Assembly (NCBI RefSeq): GCF_024753135.1
Contig: NZ_JANUGP010000020.1
Location: 1 to 64,000, forward strand
Source: Streptomyces pyxinicus
Lineage (GTDB): Bacteria; Actinomycetota; Actinomycetes; Streptomycetales; Streptomycetaceae
Direction of reading: 5' to 3'
DNA: 64,000 bases
Below are positions 16,545 through 25,449 of this stretch, in pieces; position 1 is the stretch's first letter, and the number at the start of each line of letters is the position of its first letter. The position numbers and the translations under genes were made by a program. The notes under the pieces are model-generated. The model was given only the letters and a program-made list of their open reading frames with translations, was not told the DNA's origin and did not search any database.

Positions 16545-17698
16545 CAGGCGGCCGCCTCTTCCTCGGTGCCCGCGCCGATGTCCTGGGCGGCGTCCAGGCC
16601 GAAGGTGTGGGCCGGGCTCCAGTGCAGGACGACGTCGGCGCCGGGCACCAGGCGGCCGTCGCGCTCGACGTTCTGGACGTAGACCTCGAACTCGTCGCAG
16701 ACCGGGGTGTCGATCACGTACTGGGTGGAGACGCCGATGAAACTCGCGTCGGCGATCTTGCCGGTGACGCGGTTGCGGCCCTCCGGGACGGTACCGGCGT
16801 CGTCGGCGTGGGTGAGGGCGATCTTCTCGGGGCGGACCCCGACCAGCACCTTGGCGCCGGCCGTCGTCGGGCCCGAACATCGCGCCTGGGGCAGCACCAG
16901 CTTGCCGCCGCCCGCCCTGAGCACGAGGTCGTCGCCGTTCTTGGTGTCGACCTCGGCCTCGATGAGGTTGGAGGTGCCGAGGAAGTTCGCGACGAAGGTG
17001 GTGTTCGGGTTCTCGTACAGCGCGCTGGGCGAGCCGAGCTGCTCGACGCGGCCCGCGTTCATCACGGCGACCGTGTCGGCCATGGTCATGGCCTCCTCCT
17101 GGTCGTGCGTGACGTGCACGAAGGTGATGCCGACCTCGGTCTGGATGCGCTTCAGCTCCAGCTGCATCTGGCGGCGCAGCTTGAGGTCGAGGGCGCCGAG
17201 CGGCTCGTCGAGCAGCAGCACCCGGGGGTGGTTGATCAGGGCGCGGGCGACCGCGACGCGCTGCTGCTGGCCGCCGGAGAGCTGGTGCGGCTTCTTGCGC
17301 GCCTGCTCGCCGAGCTGCACCAGGTCCAGCATCTCCTCCACCTGCTTCTTCACGCTCTTCAGACCGCGCCGGCGCAGACCGAAGGCGACGTTCTCGAAGA
17401 TGTCCAGGTGCGGGAAGAGCGCGTAGGACTGGAAGACCGTGTTCACCGGCCGCTTGTACGGCGGCAGGTGCGTGACGTCCTGGTCGCCGAGGCACACGGT
17501 GCCGCTGCTCGGGTCCTCCAGGCCGGCGATCATGCGCAGCGTGGTGGTCTTGCCGCAGCCGGACGCGCCGAGCAGGGCGAAGAAGGAGCCCTCGGGGACG
17601 GTCAGGTCCAGCGGCTGTACGGCGGTGAAGCCGTTGTCGTAGGTCTTGGAGATGCCGGAGAGGCGGACGTCGCCGCTGTTGTCCGGTGTCGTCTTCAT
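16544..17698 (-). CDS. potA: polyamine ABC transporter ATP-binding protein (PotA-like)
   Basis: This 384-residue ATPase has a complete set of motifs: Walker A GASGCGKTTT (about 44-53), signature LSGGQQQR, Walker B RVLLLDEPLGALD, and H-loop HVTHDQEEA. A C-terminal TOBE-type domain lies at about 290-375. It drives the PotBC channel. ATG 17698 was chosen; GTG 17707 is possible, overlaps the TGA of potD and would add three residues. The order potD-potA-potB-potC with overlaps implies a single transcript with the ALDH and FAD oxidoreductase. Confidence 0.92.
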   Translation of the reverse strand: MKTTPDNSGDVRLSGISKTYDNGFTAVQPLDLTVPEGSFFALLGASGCGKTTTLRMIAGLEDPSSGTVCLGDQDVTHLPPYKRPVNTVFQSYALFPHLDIFENVAFGLRRRGLKSVKKQVEEMLDLVQLGEQARKKPHQLSGGQQQRVAVARALINHPRVLLLDEPLGALDLKLRRQMQLELKRIQTEVGITFVHVTHDQEEAMTMADTVAVMNAGRVEQLGSPSALYENPNTTFVANFLGTSNLIEAEVDTKNGDDLVLRAGGGKLVLPQARCSGPTTAGAKVLVGVRPEKIALTHADDAGTVPEGRNRVTGKIADASFIGVSTQYVIDTPVCDEFEVYVQNVERDGRLVPGADVVLHWSPAHTFGLDAAQDIGAGTEEEAAA

Positions 17699-17703
17699 CG
17701 TCG

Positions 17704-18951
17704 TCACGCCCCTGTGAGCTTCGCGAACTTCTCTTCGTAGGCCGTCTCTTCCTTCTGGCTCAGCGAGCGGAAGGCATGGGAGCGGGCCTGCATGGCCTTG
17801 TCGGGAACGATCAGCGGATTGTTCGCCGCGTCCTTGTCGATCTTCGTAAGGTAGGGCTTCACGCCGTCGACCGGAGTCACGTAGTTGATGTAGGCGGCGA
17901 GCGCCGCGGCCTGCTCGGGCTCGTAGTAGAAGTCGATCAGCCGCTCGGCGTTCGTCTTGTGCCGCGCCTTGTTGGGGACGCACAGGTTGTCGGTCGACGT
18001 CATGTAACCGCTGTCGGGGATCACGAAATCCACGTCGGGGCTGTCCGACTTGAGCTGGACCACGTCTCCGGCCCAGGCGACGCAGGCCGCGAGGTCGCCC
18101 TTGGTGAGGTCGGAGGTGTAGTCGTTGCCGGTGAAGCGGCGGATCTGGCCCTTGTCGACGGCCTTCTGGAGGCGGGCGATCGCCGCGTCGTAGTCGTCGT
18201 CGGTGAAGTGCGCCGGGTCCTTGCCCATGTCGAGCAGGGTCATCCCGATGGAGTCGCGCATCTCGGACAGGAACCCGACCCGGCCCTTGAGCCTGGGGTT
18301 GTCCAGCAGGTCCGACACCGACTTCACCTCGATGCCGTCCAGCGCCTTCTTGTTGTAGGCGATGACGGTCGAGATGCCCTGCCAGGGGTACGAGTAGGCC
18401 CGCCCCGGGTCCCAGTCCGGGTTGCGGAACTGGGGCGAGAGGTTCGCGTAGGCGTGCGGCAGGTTCGAGGGGTCCAGCTTCTGCACCCAGCCGAGCCGGA
18501 TCAGCCGGGCGGCCAGCCAGTCGGTCAGGACGATGAGGTCCCGCCCGGTGTCCTGGCCCGCGGCGAGCTGCGGCTTGATCTTGCCGAAGAACTCGTTGTT
18601 GTCGTTGATGTCCTCGGTGTAGTCGACCGTGATCCCGGTGCGCTTGCGGAACGTCTCCAGGGTCGGGTGGTGCTTGCCGCTGTCGTCGACGTCGATGTAC
18701 TCGGTCCAGTTCGAGAAGTTCACCTTCTTGTCCTGGGCCGAGTGGTCCTCGGCGGACGTGCCGCCCTGGGTCTTGCCGGCTGCGGGGATCCCGCAGCCGG
18801 CCAGCGCCCCGATGCCGCCGGCCGCGAGCGCGCCGCCGGCGGAGGCGCGCAGCAGGGACCGGCGGGTCATGGCCGCCCGGCCATCGCGCAGGCTGCGCCG
18901 CATGGCGGCCGCTTGGGCCGGGGTCAGGCGGTCGGGCTCGTACTGCTCCAT
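17704..18951 (-). CDS. potD: polyamine-binding lipoprotein (PotD-like)
   Basis: The protein has 415 residues. A 28-residue cytoplasmic leader precedes a twin-arginine/lipoprotein signal (TRRSLLRASAGG then IGALAGCG), so it is probably exported by Tat and lipidated. The mature part is a PotD/PotF-type periplasmic-binding fold, with FSNWTEYID, the acidic ligand-pocket pattern, TGRDLIVLTDWLAARL and FTGNDYTSDL. It captures putrescine or spermidine for PotABC. A paralogue with the same motifs occurs at 55347-56546. The gene starts 34 bp after the operon-leading ALDH. Confidence 0.92.
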   Translation of the reverse strand: MEQYEPDRLTPAQAAAMRRSLRDGRAAMTRRSLLRASAGGALAAGGIGALAGCGIPAAGKTQGGTSAEDHSAQDKKVNFSNWTEYIDVDDSGKHHPTLETFRKRTGITVDYTEDINDNNEFFGKIKPQLAAGQDTGRDLIVLTDWLAARLIRLGWVQKLDPSNLPHAYANLSPQFRNPDWDPGRAYSYPWQGISTVIAYNKKALDGIEVKSVSDLLDNPRLKGRVGFLSEMRDSIGMTLLDMGKDPAHFTDDDYDAAIARLQKAVDKGQIRRFTGNDYTSDLTKGDLAACVAWAGDVVQLKSDSPDVDFVIPDSGYMTSTDNLCVPNKARHKTNAERLIDFYYEPEQAAALAAYINYVTPVDGVKPYLTKIDKDAANNPLIVPDKAMQARSHAFRSLSQKEETAYEEKFAKLTGA

Positions 18952-18985
18952 GCGTGTGCTGCCCTTTCGGGAGGGTTCGGCCGGG

Positions 18986-20539
18986 TCACTGGCCTGTCTG
19001 CTGCTGACGGTCCCCGAAGACGGTGCGGTGCCAGTCCTTCTCGGCCACCGCGGTGTTGTCGAACATTACGTGTTTGACCTGCGTGTACTCCTCGAACGAG
19101 TACGCCGACATGTCCTTGCCGAAGCCAGAGGCCTTGTAGCCGCCGTGCGGCATCTCGCTGATGATCGGGATGTGGTCGTTGATCCAGACGCAGCCCGCCT
19201 TGATCTCGCGGGTGGCCCGGTTCGCGCGGTAGACGTTCGTGGTCCACGCGGAGGCGGCCAGGCCGTACGGGGTGTCGTTGGCCAGCCGGATGCCCTCATC
19301 ATCACTGTCGAACGGCAGCACGACCAGTACCGGGCCGAAGATCTCCGACTGGACGATCTCGCTGTCCTGGGCCGCGTCCGCGACCAGGGTGGGCCGGTAG
19401 TAGGCGCCCTTGGCCAGGTCGCCCTGGGGGGCCTCGCCGCCGGTCACCACGCGCGCGTAGCCGTGCGCCCGCTCCACGAAGCCGGCCACCCGGTCGCGCT
19501 GGACGTGCGAGATGAGCGGCCCGAGGTCGGTGCCGGCCGCGAAGGGGTCGCCGAGGCGCACGGTCTCCATCAGGGCGGCGACGCGCTCCACGAAGGCGTC
19601 GTGGAGGGGGCGCTGCACGTACACGCGCGTGGCGGCCGTGCAGTCCTGCCCGGTGTTGATCAGCGAGCCGGCGACCGCGCCGTGGGCGGCGGCCTCCAGG
19701 TCGGCGTCGTCGAAGACCACGAACGGCGCCTTGCCGCCCAGCTCCAGGTGGAGCCGCTTGACGGTGGCGGTGGCGATCTCGGCGACCCGCTTGCCGACGG
19801 CGGTGGACCCGGTGAAGGAGGTCATGGCCACGTCGGGGTGGCCGACGAGGTGCTCGCCCGCCTCCCGGCCGGTACCGGTGACGATGTTGATCACGCCGTC
19901 CGGGAGGCCCGCGTCGGTGGCGGCCTGGGCGAAGAGCAGCGAGGTGAGCGGGGTCAGCTCGGCCGGCTTCAGGACGATCGTGTTGCCGGCGGCGATCGCC
20001 GGGAGGATCTTCCAGGCGGCCATCTGGAGCGGGTAGTTCCAGGGCGCGATGGAGCCGACGACGCCGATGGGCTCGCGGCGCACGTAGGAGGTGTGGTCGC
20101 CGGAGTACTCGCCGGCCGACTGCCCCTGGAGGTGCCGGGCGGCACCGGCGAAGAAGGCGGTGTTGTCGACGGTCCCCGGCACGTCGAACTCGCGGGTCAG
20201 CTTCAGCGGCTTGCCGCACTGGAGCGACTCGGCGCGGGCGAAGTCCTCGGCACGCTCGGCGAGCACGGCGGCGAACCGGTGCAGGGCGTCCGAGCGCTCG
20301 CCCGGGGTGGCCCCCGACCAGCCCGGGAACGCGGCGCGCGCGGCGGCTACGGCGGCGTCGACGTCCTCGGTGCCGGCCAGCTCGTAGGTGTACACCTCGT
20401 CACCGGTGGCCGGGTCGATCACGGCGTGGGTGCGGCCGGACGTGCCCTTCGTCAGGCGGCCGGCGATGAACTGCGCGCCCTCGGCGAATCGCTCCTGCGC
20501 GGGGAATCGTTCCGGGGTGGCGGTGCCCGGGTTCTGCAT
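18986..20539 (-). CDS. gamma-aminobutyraldehyde-type dehydrogenase
   Basis: This 517-residue ALDH has catalytic Cys300 in NTGQDCTAATR, base Glu in HLELGGKAPF, FTGSTAVGK, and APWNYPLQM cofactor-side residues. GQDCTA and the APWNYP segment resemble bacterial gamma-aminobutyraldehyde (PatD/PuuC-like) and betaine aldehyde dehydrogenases. As first gene of the PotDABC-oxidoreductase operon, it most likely oxidises the aminoaldehyde produced from an imported polyamine to GABA or a gamma-glutamyl derivative. The operon promoter should lie in 20540-20719. A paralogue lies at 56718-58154. Confidence 0.88.
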   Translation of the reverse strand: MQNPGTATPERFPAQERFAEGAQFIAGRLTKGTSGRTHAVIDPATGDEVYTYELAGTEDVDAAVAAARAAFPGWSGATPGERSDALHRFAAVLAERAEDFARAESLQCGKPLKLTREFDVPGTVDNTAFFAGAARHLQGQSAGEYSGDHTSYVRREPIGVVGSIAPWNYPLQMAAWKILPAIAAGNTIVLKPAELTPLTSLLFAQAATDAGLPDGVINIVTGTGREAGEHLVGHPDVAMTSFTGSTAVGKRVAEIATATVKRLHLELGGKAPFVVFDDADLEAAAHGAVAGSLINTGQDCTAATRVYVQRPLHDAFVERVAALMETVRLGDPFAAGTDLGPLISHVQRDRVAGFVERAHGYARVVTGGEAPQGDLAKGAYYRPTLVADAAQDSEIVQSEIFGPVLVVLPFDSDDEGIRLANDTPYGLAASAWTTNVYRANRATREIKAGCVWINDHIPIISEMPHGGYKASGFGKDMSAYSFEEYTQVKHVMFDNTAVAEKDWHRTVFGDRQQQTGQ

Positions 20540-20719
20540 GTCGCTCTCCTCCGCCGTTTCGCCCCGTCCCGGGGGGTGGGTGGCGTAGCTCCAGCTCGAA
20601 TTGAGTGCCGATCCTGACAGAGCAGTGGCACTCCAACAAGTGATTCCGTTGTTGCCTTTTGGTTACGCGACGGAATCTGTCGACCAGGTGTCGAGTCCGG
20701 GCGGAAAAGGACGGACGGT

Positions 20720-21307
20720 GTGTCAGTGGTGCGTGCCACACTCGCGTGCATGGAAACGACCGCTGGGCTGGACGCCCTGATCAGGCAGGTCCGTGCGGGG
20801 TCCCGGATCAAATATCTCCACTTCTGGGGCCACCGGCCACTGCCGGACGGACGGCTCGGCGCGAGCTGTCTGAGCCAGTGGTGGCCGTCACTCTTCGTGG
20901 TCGACGGGGTCGGGTACGCGACGGCCGAGCACTGGATGATGGCCGCCAAGGCCCGCCTCTTCGGCGACGCGGAGGCGGAGCGGCGGGTGCTGGCCGCCGG
21001 GCACCCCGCCGAGGCCAAGAAGGCGGGCCGCCTCGTGCGCGGGTTCGACGAGGCGATATGGCGGCGGGAGCGGTTCCGGATCGTGGTCGAGGGCAGCGTG
21101 CACAAGTTCGCCGCCGACGCCGCTCTGCGCGCCTTCCTGCTGGGCACGGGCGAGCGGGTGCTGGTGGAGGCGAGCCCGGTGGACCGCGTGTGGGGCATCG
21201 GCCTGGCGGCGACGGACGACGCCGCGTCGGACCCGGAGCGGTGGCGGGGGCCGAACCTGCTGGGGTTCGCGCTGATGGAGGCGCGGGAGCGGCTGGCGAG
21301 GGGCTAG
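20720..21307 (+). CDS. NADAR-family protein (YbiA-like N-glycosidase)
   Basis: The protein has 195 residues. FWGHRPLPDG, CLSQWWPSLFVVDGVGYATAEHWMMAAKARLF, RFRIVVEGSVHKFAAD and DRVWGIGL match the NADAR/DUF1768 family. Its members (YbiA, and fusions in riboflavin pathways) cleave N-glycosidic bonds of ribosylated amines or process ADP-ribose-linked products. GTG 20720 has AAGGA about 8 nt upstream. ATG 20750 lacks a site but would start just before the conserved region, so the first ten residues are uncertain. The gene is divergent from the polyamine operon with a 180-bp shared promoter region. Direct functional linkage is not shown. Confidence 0.85.
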   Translation: MSVVRATLACMETTAGLDALIRQVRAGSRIKYLHFWGHRPLPDGRLGASCLSQWWPSLFVVDGVGYATAEHWMMAAKARLFGDAEAERRVLAAGHPAEAKKAGRLVRGFDEAIWRRERFRIVVEGSVHKFAADAALRAFLLGTGERVLVEASPVDRVWGIGLAATDDAASDPERWRGPNLLGFALMEARERLARG

Positions 21308-21341
21308 AGGGAGCGCCGCGGTACCGCGGTCGCCGGTCGGC

Positions 21342-22094
21342 TCAGGTGCTGACGGCGATGAAGGCCGCGAAGAGGCCGACGACCAGGACGATGCCCACGG
21401 CACCGCAGATGAGGCCGGCCAGGGCCACGCCCGGGTTGGTGGCCTCGCCCCGGCGGGCCTTCGCCCGGCCGATCACGCCGAAGACGACGGCCAGGATGCC
21501 GAGCACCAGCGCCACCGGGTACAGCAGGAACCCGGCCGCCGCCAGGATGCCCAGCACCAGGGAAGCCGTGCCCAGGCCGTTGCTCGGGGGCAGGGCCATG
21601 CCGGGCCAGCCGTAGCCGGGTGCGGGGGCCGGGTAAGGGGTGAGGCCGTATGCCTGCTGCTGGTGCGGCTGCCCGGGGTAGCCGTAGGAGGCGGGGGCGT
21701 TCGGGTAGCCGTACGGCACCTGGCCCGGTCCGTCGGGGGCGATGGGCGGGGGCGGGACCGCCTCCACTCCGCCGTACGGCGTGGGGGCGGGCGGGGCGTA
21801 GGGGTTCGCCGGTCCGGTCGGTGGCGCGTAGGGGTTCGCTGCCGTGGCCGGTGGGGCGTAGGGGTGGGCCGGGGGTGTGGCGGGGCCTGCGGGGCCGGCC
21901 CAGGGGGCGGAGGGCACCGGCCCGCCCGGTGTCCCGGGGCCCGTCGGCAGGGAGGTCAGCGTCTGCTGGTCGTGGACGGGGGTGGGCGGCGTGCGGTCGG
22001 CCGGGGGCGCGGTCGGCTTCGCCAGGGACACGTGAGGCGGCCTCGGCGCGTCCGCTGGGGATTGCTCCGGCGGTGTGGACACCTCGTCGGACAT
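21342..22094 (-). CDS. Pro-rich DUF4190-type membrane protein
   Basis: The protein has 250 residues. The first about 180 are cytoplasmic and disordered, rich in Pro, Ala, Gly and Tyr with repeated NPYAPP and PAPGYG units. Two helices in the last 70 residues (GTASLVLGILAAAGFLLYPVALVLGILAVVFGVIGRAKA, and GVALAGLICGAVGIVLVVGLFAAFIAV) form the DUF4190 hairpin. Such proteins are abundant in Streptomyces and their role is unknown. GAGGGGG lies upstream of ATG 22094. It is convergent with the NADAR gene, with a 14-bp palindrome (21316-21329) between them. Confidence 0.82.
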   Translation of the reverse strand: MSDEVSTPPEQSPADAPRPPHVSLAKPTAPPADRTPPTPVHDQQTLTSLPTGPGTPGGPVPSAPWAGPAGPATPPAHPYAPPATAANPYAPPTGPANPYAPPAPTPYGGVEAVPPPPIAPDGPGQVPYGYPNAPASYGYPGQPHQQQAYGLTPYPAPAPGYGWPGMALPPSNGLGTASLVLGILAAAGFLLYPVALVLGILAVVFGVIGRAKARRGEATNPGVALAGLICGAVGIVLVVGLFAAFIAVST

Positions 22095-22248
22095 GCTCGC
22101 GGACCCCCTCGCTGGACGTCCTGTCATGCTACGGGCAGGCCGGGGCCGGTTCGGACCGGGGCCTACGATGTTCCCCGCTCGACCGATCAGCCGATCACCG
22201 CGCCCGGAGCCGTACCGCTCCGCGAGCGCCCGTCCCGGGGAGGACCCC

Positions 22249-23319
22249 ATGACCGACAGCAGCACCGTACCCGCCACCGGCACCGCCGACCGTGACCTGC
22301 GGGCGTTCATCGCCGGGCTGCCGAAGGCCGAACTGCACGTCCACCACGTGGGCTCCGCCTCCCCGCGCATCGTCTCCGAGCTGGCCGCCCGGCACCCCGA
22401 CTCCAAGGTGCCCACGGACCCCGGAGCCCTGGTCGACTACTTCACGTTCACCGACTTCGCGCACTTCATCGAGGTGTACCTGTCGGTGGTGGACCTGATC
22501 CGCACCCCGGAGGACGTCCGGCTGCTCACCTACGAGGTGGCCCGCGACCTGGCCCGCCAGCAGGTGCGCTACGCCGAGCTGACCATCACCCCCTTCTCCT
22601 CCACCCGGCGCGGTATCGAGGAGACGGCGTTCATGGCGGCGATCGAGGACGCGCGCAAGGCGGCCGAGTCCGAGTTCGGCACCGTACTGCGCTGGTGCTT
22701 CGACATCCCCGGCGAGGCCGGCCTGGAAGCCGCCGAGGAGACCGCGCGGCTGGCCACCGACGACCGGGTCCGCCCGGAGGGCCTGGTGTCCTTCGGGCTC
22801 GGCGGTCCGGAGATCGGGGTGCCCCGGCCGCAGTTCAAGCCCTACTTCGACCGGGCCATCGCGGCCGGCCTGCACTCCGTCCCGCACGCCGGTGAGACGA
22901 CCGGCCCGGAGACGGTGTGGGACGCGCTGACCGAGCTGCGCGCCGAGCGCATCGGGCACGGCACCAGCTCCGCGCGGGACCCGAAGCTGCTCGCCCACCT
23001 CGCCGAGCGGCGGATCCCGCTGGAGGTGTGCCCGACGTCCAACATCGCGACCCGCGCGGTCCGCACCCTGGACGAGCACCCGATCAAGGACTTCACGCGG
23101 GCCGGGGTGCTGGTCACGATCAACTCGGACGACCCGCCGATGTTCGGCACCGACCTGAACAACGAGTACGCGGTGGCCGCCCGGCTGCTCGACCTGGACG
23201 AGCGGGGACTCGCCGGCCTCGCCAGGAACGCGGTGGAGGCGTCGTTCCTGGACGCGCCGGGCAAGGCGCGGATCGCGGCGGAGATCGACACGTACACCGC
23301 GGCCTGGCTGGCCGGCTGA
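22249..23319 (+). CDS. add: adenosine deaminase
   Basis: The 356-residue enzyme has metal-dependent deaminase motifs in order: ELHVHHVGSAS (zinc His pair), PHAGE with the catalytic Glu, RIGHGT, CPTSN and the NSDDPPMF zinc Asp region. It converts adenosine (or deoxyadenosine) to inosine and ammonia in the cytoplasm. The usual HxHLxG is HVHHVG here, a variation that I associate with a Streptomyces subgroup. The substrate could be another adenine nucleoside. GGGGAGG precedes ATG 22249. The glycerophosphodiesterase follows after 47 bp and may be co-transcribed. Confidence 0.9.
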   Translation: MTDSSTVPATGTADRDLRAFIAGLPKAELHVHHVGSASPRIVSELAARHPDSKVPTDPGALVDYFTFTDFAHFIEVYLSVVDLIRTPEDVRLLTYEVARDLARQQVRYAELTITPFSSTRRGIEETAFMAAIEDARKAAESEFGTVLRWCFDIPGEAGLEAAEETARLATDDRVRPEGLVSFGLGGPEIGVPRPQFKPYFDRAIAAGLHSVPHAGETTGPETVWDALTELRAERIGHGTSSARDPKLLAHLAERRIPLEVCPTSNIATRAVRTLDEHPIKDFTRAGVLVTINSDDPPMFGTDLNNEYAVAARLLDLDERGLAGLARNAVEASFLDAPGKARIAAEIDTYTAAWLAG

Positions 23320-23366
23320 CGGGCGCGGTCGCGGGCGCGGGGCGGCTCGGCGGCCACAATGGGGGC

Positions 23367-24056
23367 ATGCAGACCGTGACCGCCGTGGCGCACCGCGGCG
23401 ACCCCTACCGTTTCCGAGAGAACACGATCGACTCGCTGCGTTCCGCGCTCGACCAGGGCGCGGACGCGGTCGAGGTGGACGTGCGGCTCACCCGTGACGG
23501 CGTACCCGTGCTGCTGCACGACGACACGCTCCAGCGGCTGTGGGGGGTGGACCGGCCGCTGCGGGCGCTGTCCGCCGAGGAGGTGCGCGGGCTCACGGCG
23601 GGCGGGGTGCCGGCTCTCGCGGAGGCGCTGGCCGCGACCGGGGACAGCCGGGTGCTGGTGGACCTGTGCGGGCGGGTGGACCGCCGCTGCGTGGAGCGGG
23701 TCCTCGACGTGGTCCGGCAGAGCGGGGCGCGGGATCGCGTCTACTACTGCGCGGGCGCCGAGGCGATGCTGGCCGTCCGCGCGGCCGACCCGGCCGCGGA
23801 GATCGCCCTGACCTGGACGTCCCTGGCCCCGCCCCGGCCCGCCCTGCTGGCCGCGATCCGCCCGCGCTGGCTCAACTACCGTTTCTCCCTGGTCACCCGG
23901 GACCTCGCGGCCCACGTCCACCGCACCGGCCACCTCCTCTCCACCTGGACCCCCGACACCCGCCGCTCGATGCGCCGCCTGCTGACCCTGGGCGCCGACT
24001 CGATCACCACCAACCGGGTGGACCTTCTGCACGCGTTGCGCGCCGAGGGGAGCTAG
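23367..24056 (+). CDS. glycerophosphodiester phosphodiesterase family protein
   Basis: This 229-residue cytoplasmic protein has GDPD motifs: AVAHRGDPYRFRENT (first His and Arg), the metal-binding AVEVDVRLTRDGVPVLLHDD, and a C-terminal TWTPDTRRSMRRLLTLGADSITTN segment. It probably hydrolyses glycerophosphodiesters to glycerol-3-phosphate and an alcohol. It lacks a signal peptide and is at the short end of the family. ATG 23367 follows GGGGGC. It is the last gene before the dormancy island. Confidence 0.87.
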   Translation: MQTVTAVAHRGDPYRFRENTIDSLRSALDQGADAVEVDVRLTRDGVPVLLHDDTLQRLWGVDRPLRALSAEEVRGLTAGGVPALAEALAATGDSRVLVDLCGRVDRRCVERVLDVVRQSGARDRVYYCAGAEAMLAVRAADPAAEIALTWTSLAPPRPALLAAIRPRWLNYRFSLVTRDLAAHVHRTGHLLSTWTPDTRRSMRRLLTLGADSITTNRVDLLHALRAEGS

Positions 24057-24197
24057 TCCGCCTCCGTCAGAGCTTCCAGGCGCTTGGTCCTCCAGGCCAT
24101 GAGGCCGGGCAGGTGCTCCGGCACGGCCAGGGCGCGCGGCGCGCCGTTGTTGAGCGTGTTCAAAAATGTGGATCGGGGGTCACCCGGACTGGCTGCC

Positions 24198-24213
24198 GGG
24201 GCCGTTCGGCCCT
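24198..24213 (+). promoter_or_regulatory. Dev/Osd-like box before the HPF-like gene
   Basis: GGGGCC-GTTC-GGCCCT fits the 16-bp half-site/N4/half-site pattern that recurs through the island. It lies 68 bp upstream of ATG 24281. A weaker second match (GGGTC-N4-GGACT, 24177-24190) lies one pair of helical turns further upstream. Confidence 0.6.
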
Positions 24214-24280
24214 GGGGTGCGGGCGGTGCGCGCAGGAGGCTGGGTGCGCTGCACCGGAACGATCCGAAGGAGTGGAGCAC

Positions 24281-24688
24281 ATGACTGCCAGCGAGACCGG
24301 CACCCGGGCCCGTACTCGTACCCGCACCCCCGACGTCAGCGGCGCCGTACGGCTGCGGGCCGAGGGTGAGGTGGGCGAGGACGAGCTGGGCTATCTCAGG
24401 GAGAAGGTCGACGCCGTGCTCGGCCGGGCCGGGCTGCCGCCGGTCACCGGTGAGGTGCGCGTCACCCGGGCCGACGCCCCCTACCTCGGCCGGCCCTGGT
24501 CGGTCGGCGCGGAGATCCGGGTCGGCCGCACCCTCGTCGTCGCGCACGCCCGGGAGGCGACCGCCCGGGAACTCGCGGACCGGCTCCAGGACCGGCTGCG
24601 CTGCCGTGTCGACCGGGTCGTGCACCGCGCGGACACCGGCCGCCGTACGGCCACCCCGCCGCCGTGGCGGGGCGGACCGGAGCGCTGA
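24281..24688 (+). CDS. HPF/RaiA-like ribosome-associated protein
   Basis: The protein has 135 residues. The core (VRLRAEGEVGEDELGYLREKVDAVL ... GEVRVTRADAPYLGRPWSVGAEIRVGRTLVVAHA) has the beta-alpha-beta pattern of hibernation-promoting factors, with Arg-rich ends for rRNA binding. A truncated HPF domain of this type is found in actinobacterial dormancy regulons. It lacks the long-form C-terminal dimerisation domain. It would silence or protect ribosomes during energy limitation. AAGGAG lies 6 nt upstream of ATG 24281, and a Dev/Osd-like box lies 68 bp upstream. CBS-BON follows on the same strand. Confidence 0.75.
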   Translation: MTASETGTRARTRTRTPDVSGAVRLRAEGEVGEDELGYLREKVDAVLGRAGLPPVTGEVRVTRADAPYLGRPWSVGAEIRVGRTLVVAHAREATARELADRLQDRLRCRVDRVVHRADTGRRTATPPPWRGGPER

Positions 24689-24748
24689 CCGCACCCGGTC
24701 GAGGAGGCGGGGAGGCCCCGGCCGGCCCTGTTGTGAGGAGGAACCACC

Positions 24749-25378
24749 GTGACCAGTCGCACCGTTGGCGAGGTGATGACCGGCGACGTCGTCCGGGTGC
24801 GGGCGACGACACCGTTCGAGGTGGTGGTCCGGCTGCTGGACCGGCACCGGATCGGCGGGCTGCCGGTCGTGGACCGGGACGACAAGGTGGTGGGCGTGAT
24901 CTCGGGCACCGACCTGGTGCGCGAGCAGGCCGCCCGGCACCACGGCCCGCCGGGTCCCGACCGCACCGCGCGGGAGCTGATGACGAGCCCCGCGATCACC
25001 GTGCATCCCGAGCAACGGGTGCCGGACGCCGCCCGGTTGATGGAGCGGCGCGGGGTGGAACGGCTGCCGGTGGTGGACGAGGAGGACCGGCTCATCGGCA
25101 TCGCCACCCGGCGCGATCTGCTGCGGGTCTTCCTGCGCGCGGACGGTGACATCCGCCGGCAGGTGACCGACGAGATCGTGACCGGCGAACTGGGCCTGCC
25201 CGCCGACGCCGTGCTGGTGTCCGTGCGGGACGGTGTCGTCACCCTGAAGGGGCGGGTGGAGCTGCGCAGTGACGTGCCCCTGGCGGTGCACGCGGCCTGG
25301 CGGCTCGACGGGGTGATCGGCGTGGTGAACCTGCTGAGCCATCGGGTGGACGACGCGTCCGGAGCCGCCGTGGGGTGA
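24749..25378 (+). CDS. CBS-BON domain protein
   Basis: The protein has 209 residues with two CBS motifs (VGEVMTGDVVRVRATTPFEV, about 5-60; ARELMTSPAITVHPEQRV, about 75-130). A C-terminal BON domain (about 140-200) contains the Gly-rich DGVVTLKGRVELRSD. CBS pairs bind adenine nucleotides and BON domains bind membranes or proteins, so it may sense energy charge. Hrp1 of the mycobacterial DosR regulon is a CBS-only relative. GTG 24749 has GAGGAGGAA 6 nt upstream. A degenerate box ending GGCCCT lies at 24714-24729. It probably shares a transcript with the HPF-like gene. Confidence 0.86.
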   Translation: MTSRTVGEVMTGDVVRVRATTPFEVVVRLLDRHRIGGLPVVDRDDKVVGVISGTDLVREQAARHHGPPGPDRTARELMTSPAITVHPEQRVPDAARLMERRGVERLPVVDEEDRLIGIATRRDLLRVFLRADGDIRRQVTDEIVTGELGLPADAVLVSVRDGVVTLKGRVELRSDVPLAVHAAWRLDGVIGVVNLLSHRVDDASGAAVG

Positions 25379-25400
25379 TCAACAGGCAAGCGGCAGACCT

Positions 25401-25432
25401 GGAGGGCGGTCCCCTTGGCGGGGCCGCCCTCC
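25401..25432. terminator. bidirectional terminator between CBS-BON and USP genes
   Basis: The stem GGAGGGCGGTCCCC / GGGGCCGCCCTCC pairs over 13 bp with one bulge and a 5-nt loop. It lies between two converging genes, 22 nt from one stop and 17 nt from the other. Confidence 0.78.
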
Positions 25433-25449
25433 GTCGCGTCTCCGGTTCG

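Noticed and set aside
13419..16682. Plus-strand frame of over 1000 codons antisense to the Pot permeases
   Set aside because: Composition is Gln/Val/Gly/Arg noise without domains. The opposite strand encodes potA, potB, potC and the oxidoreductase with intact motifs.
21316..21329. CCGCGGTACCGCGG palindrome as a regulatory operator
   Set aside because: It lies between two converging genes, is short, and is better explained as part of a weak terminator or chance.
24714..24729. GGCCCC-GGCC-GGCCCT before the CBS gene as an extra Dev/Osd box
   Set aside because: Only the right half fits. In DNA this GC-rich, one half-site is expected by chance, so it was not counted.
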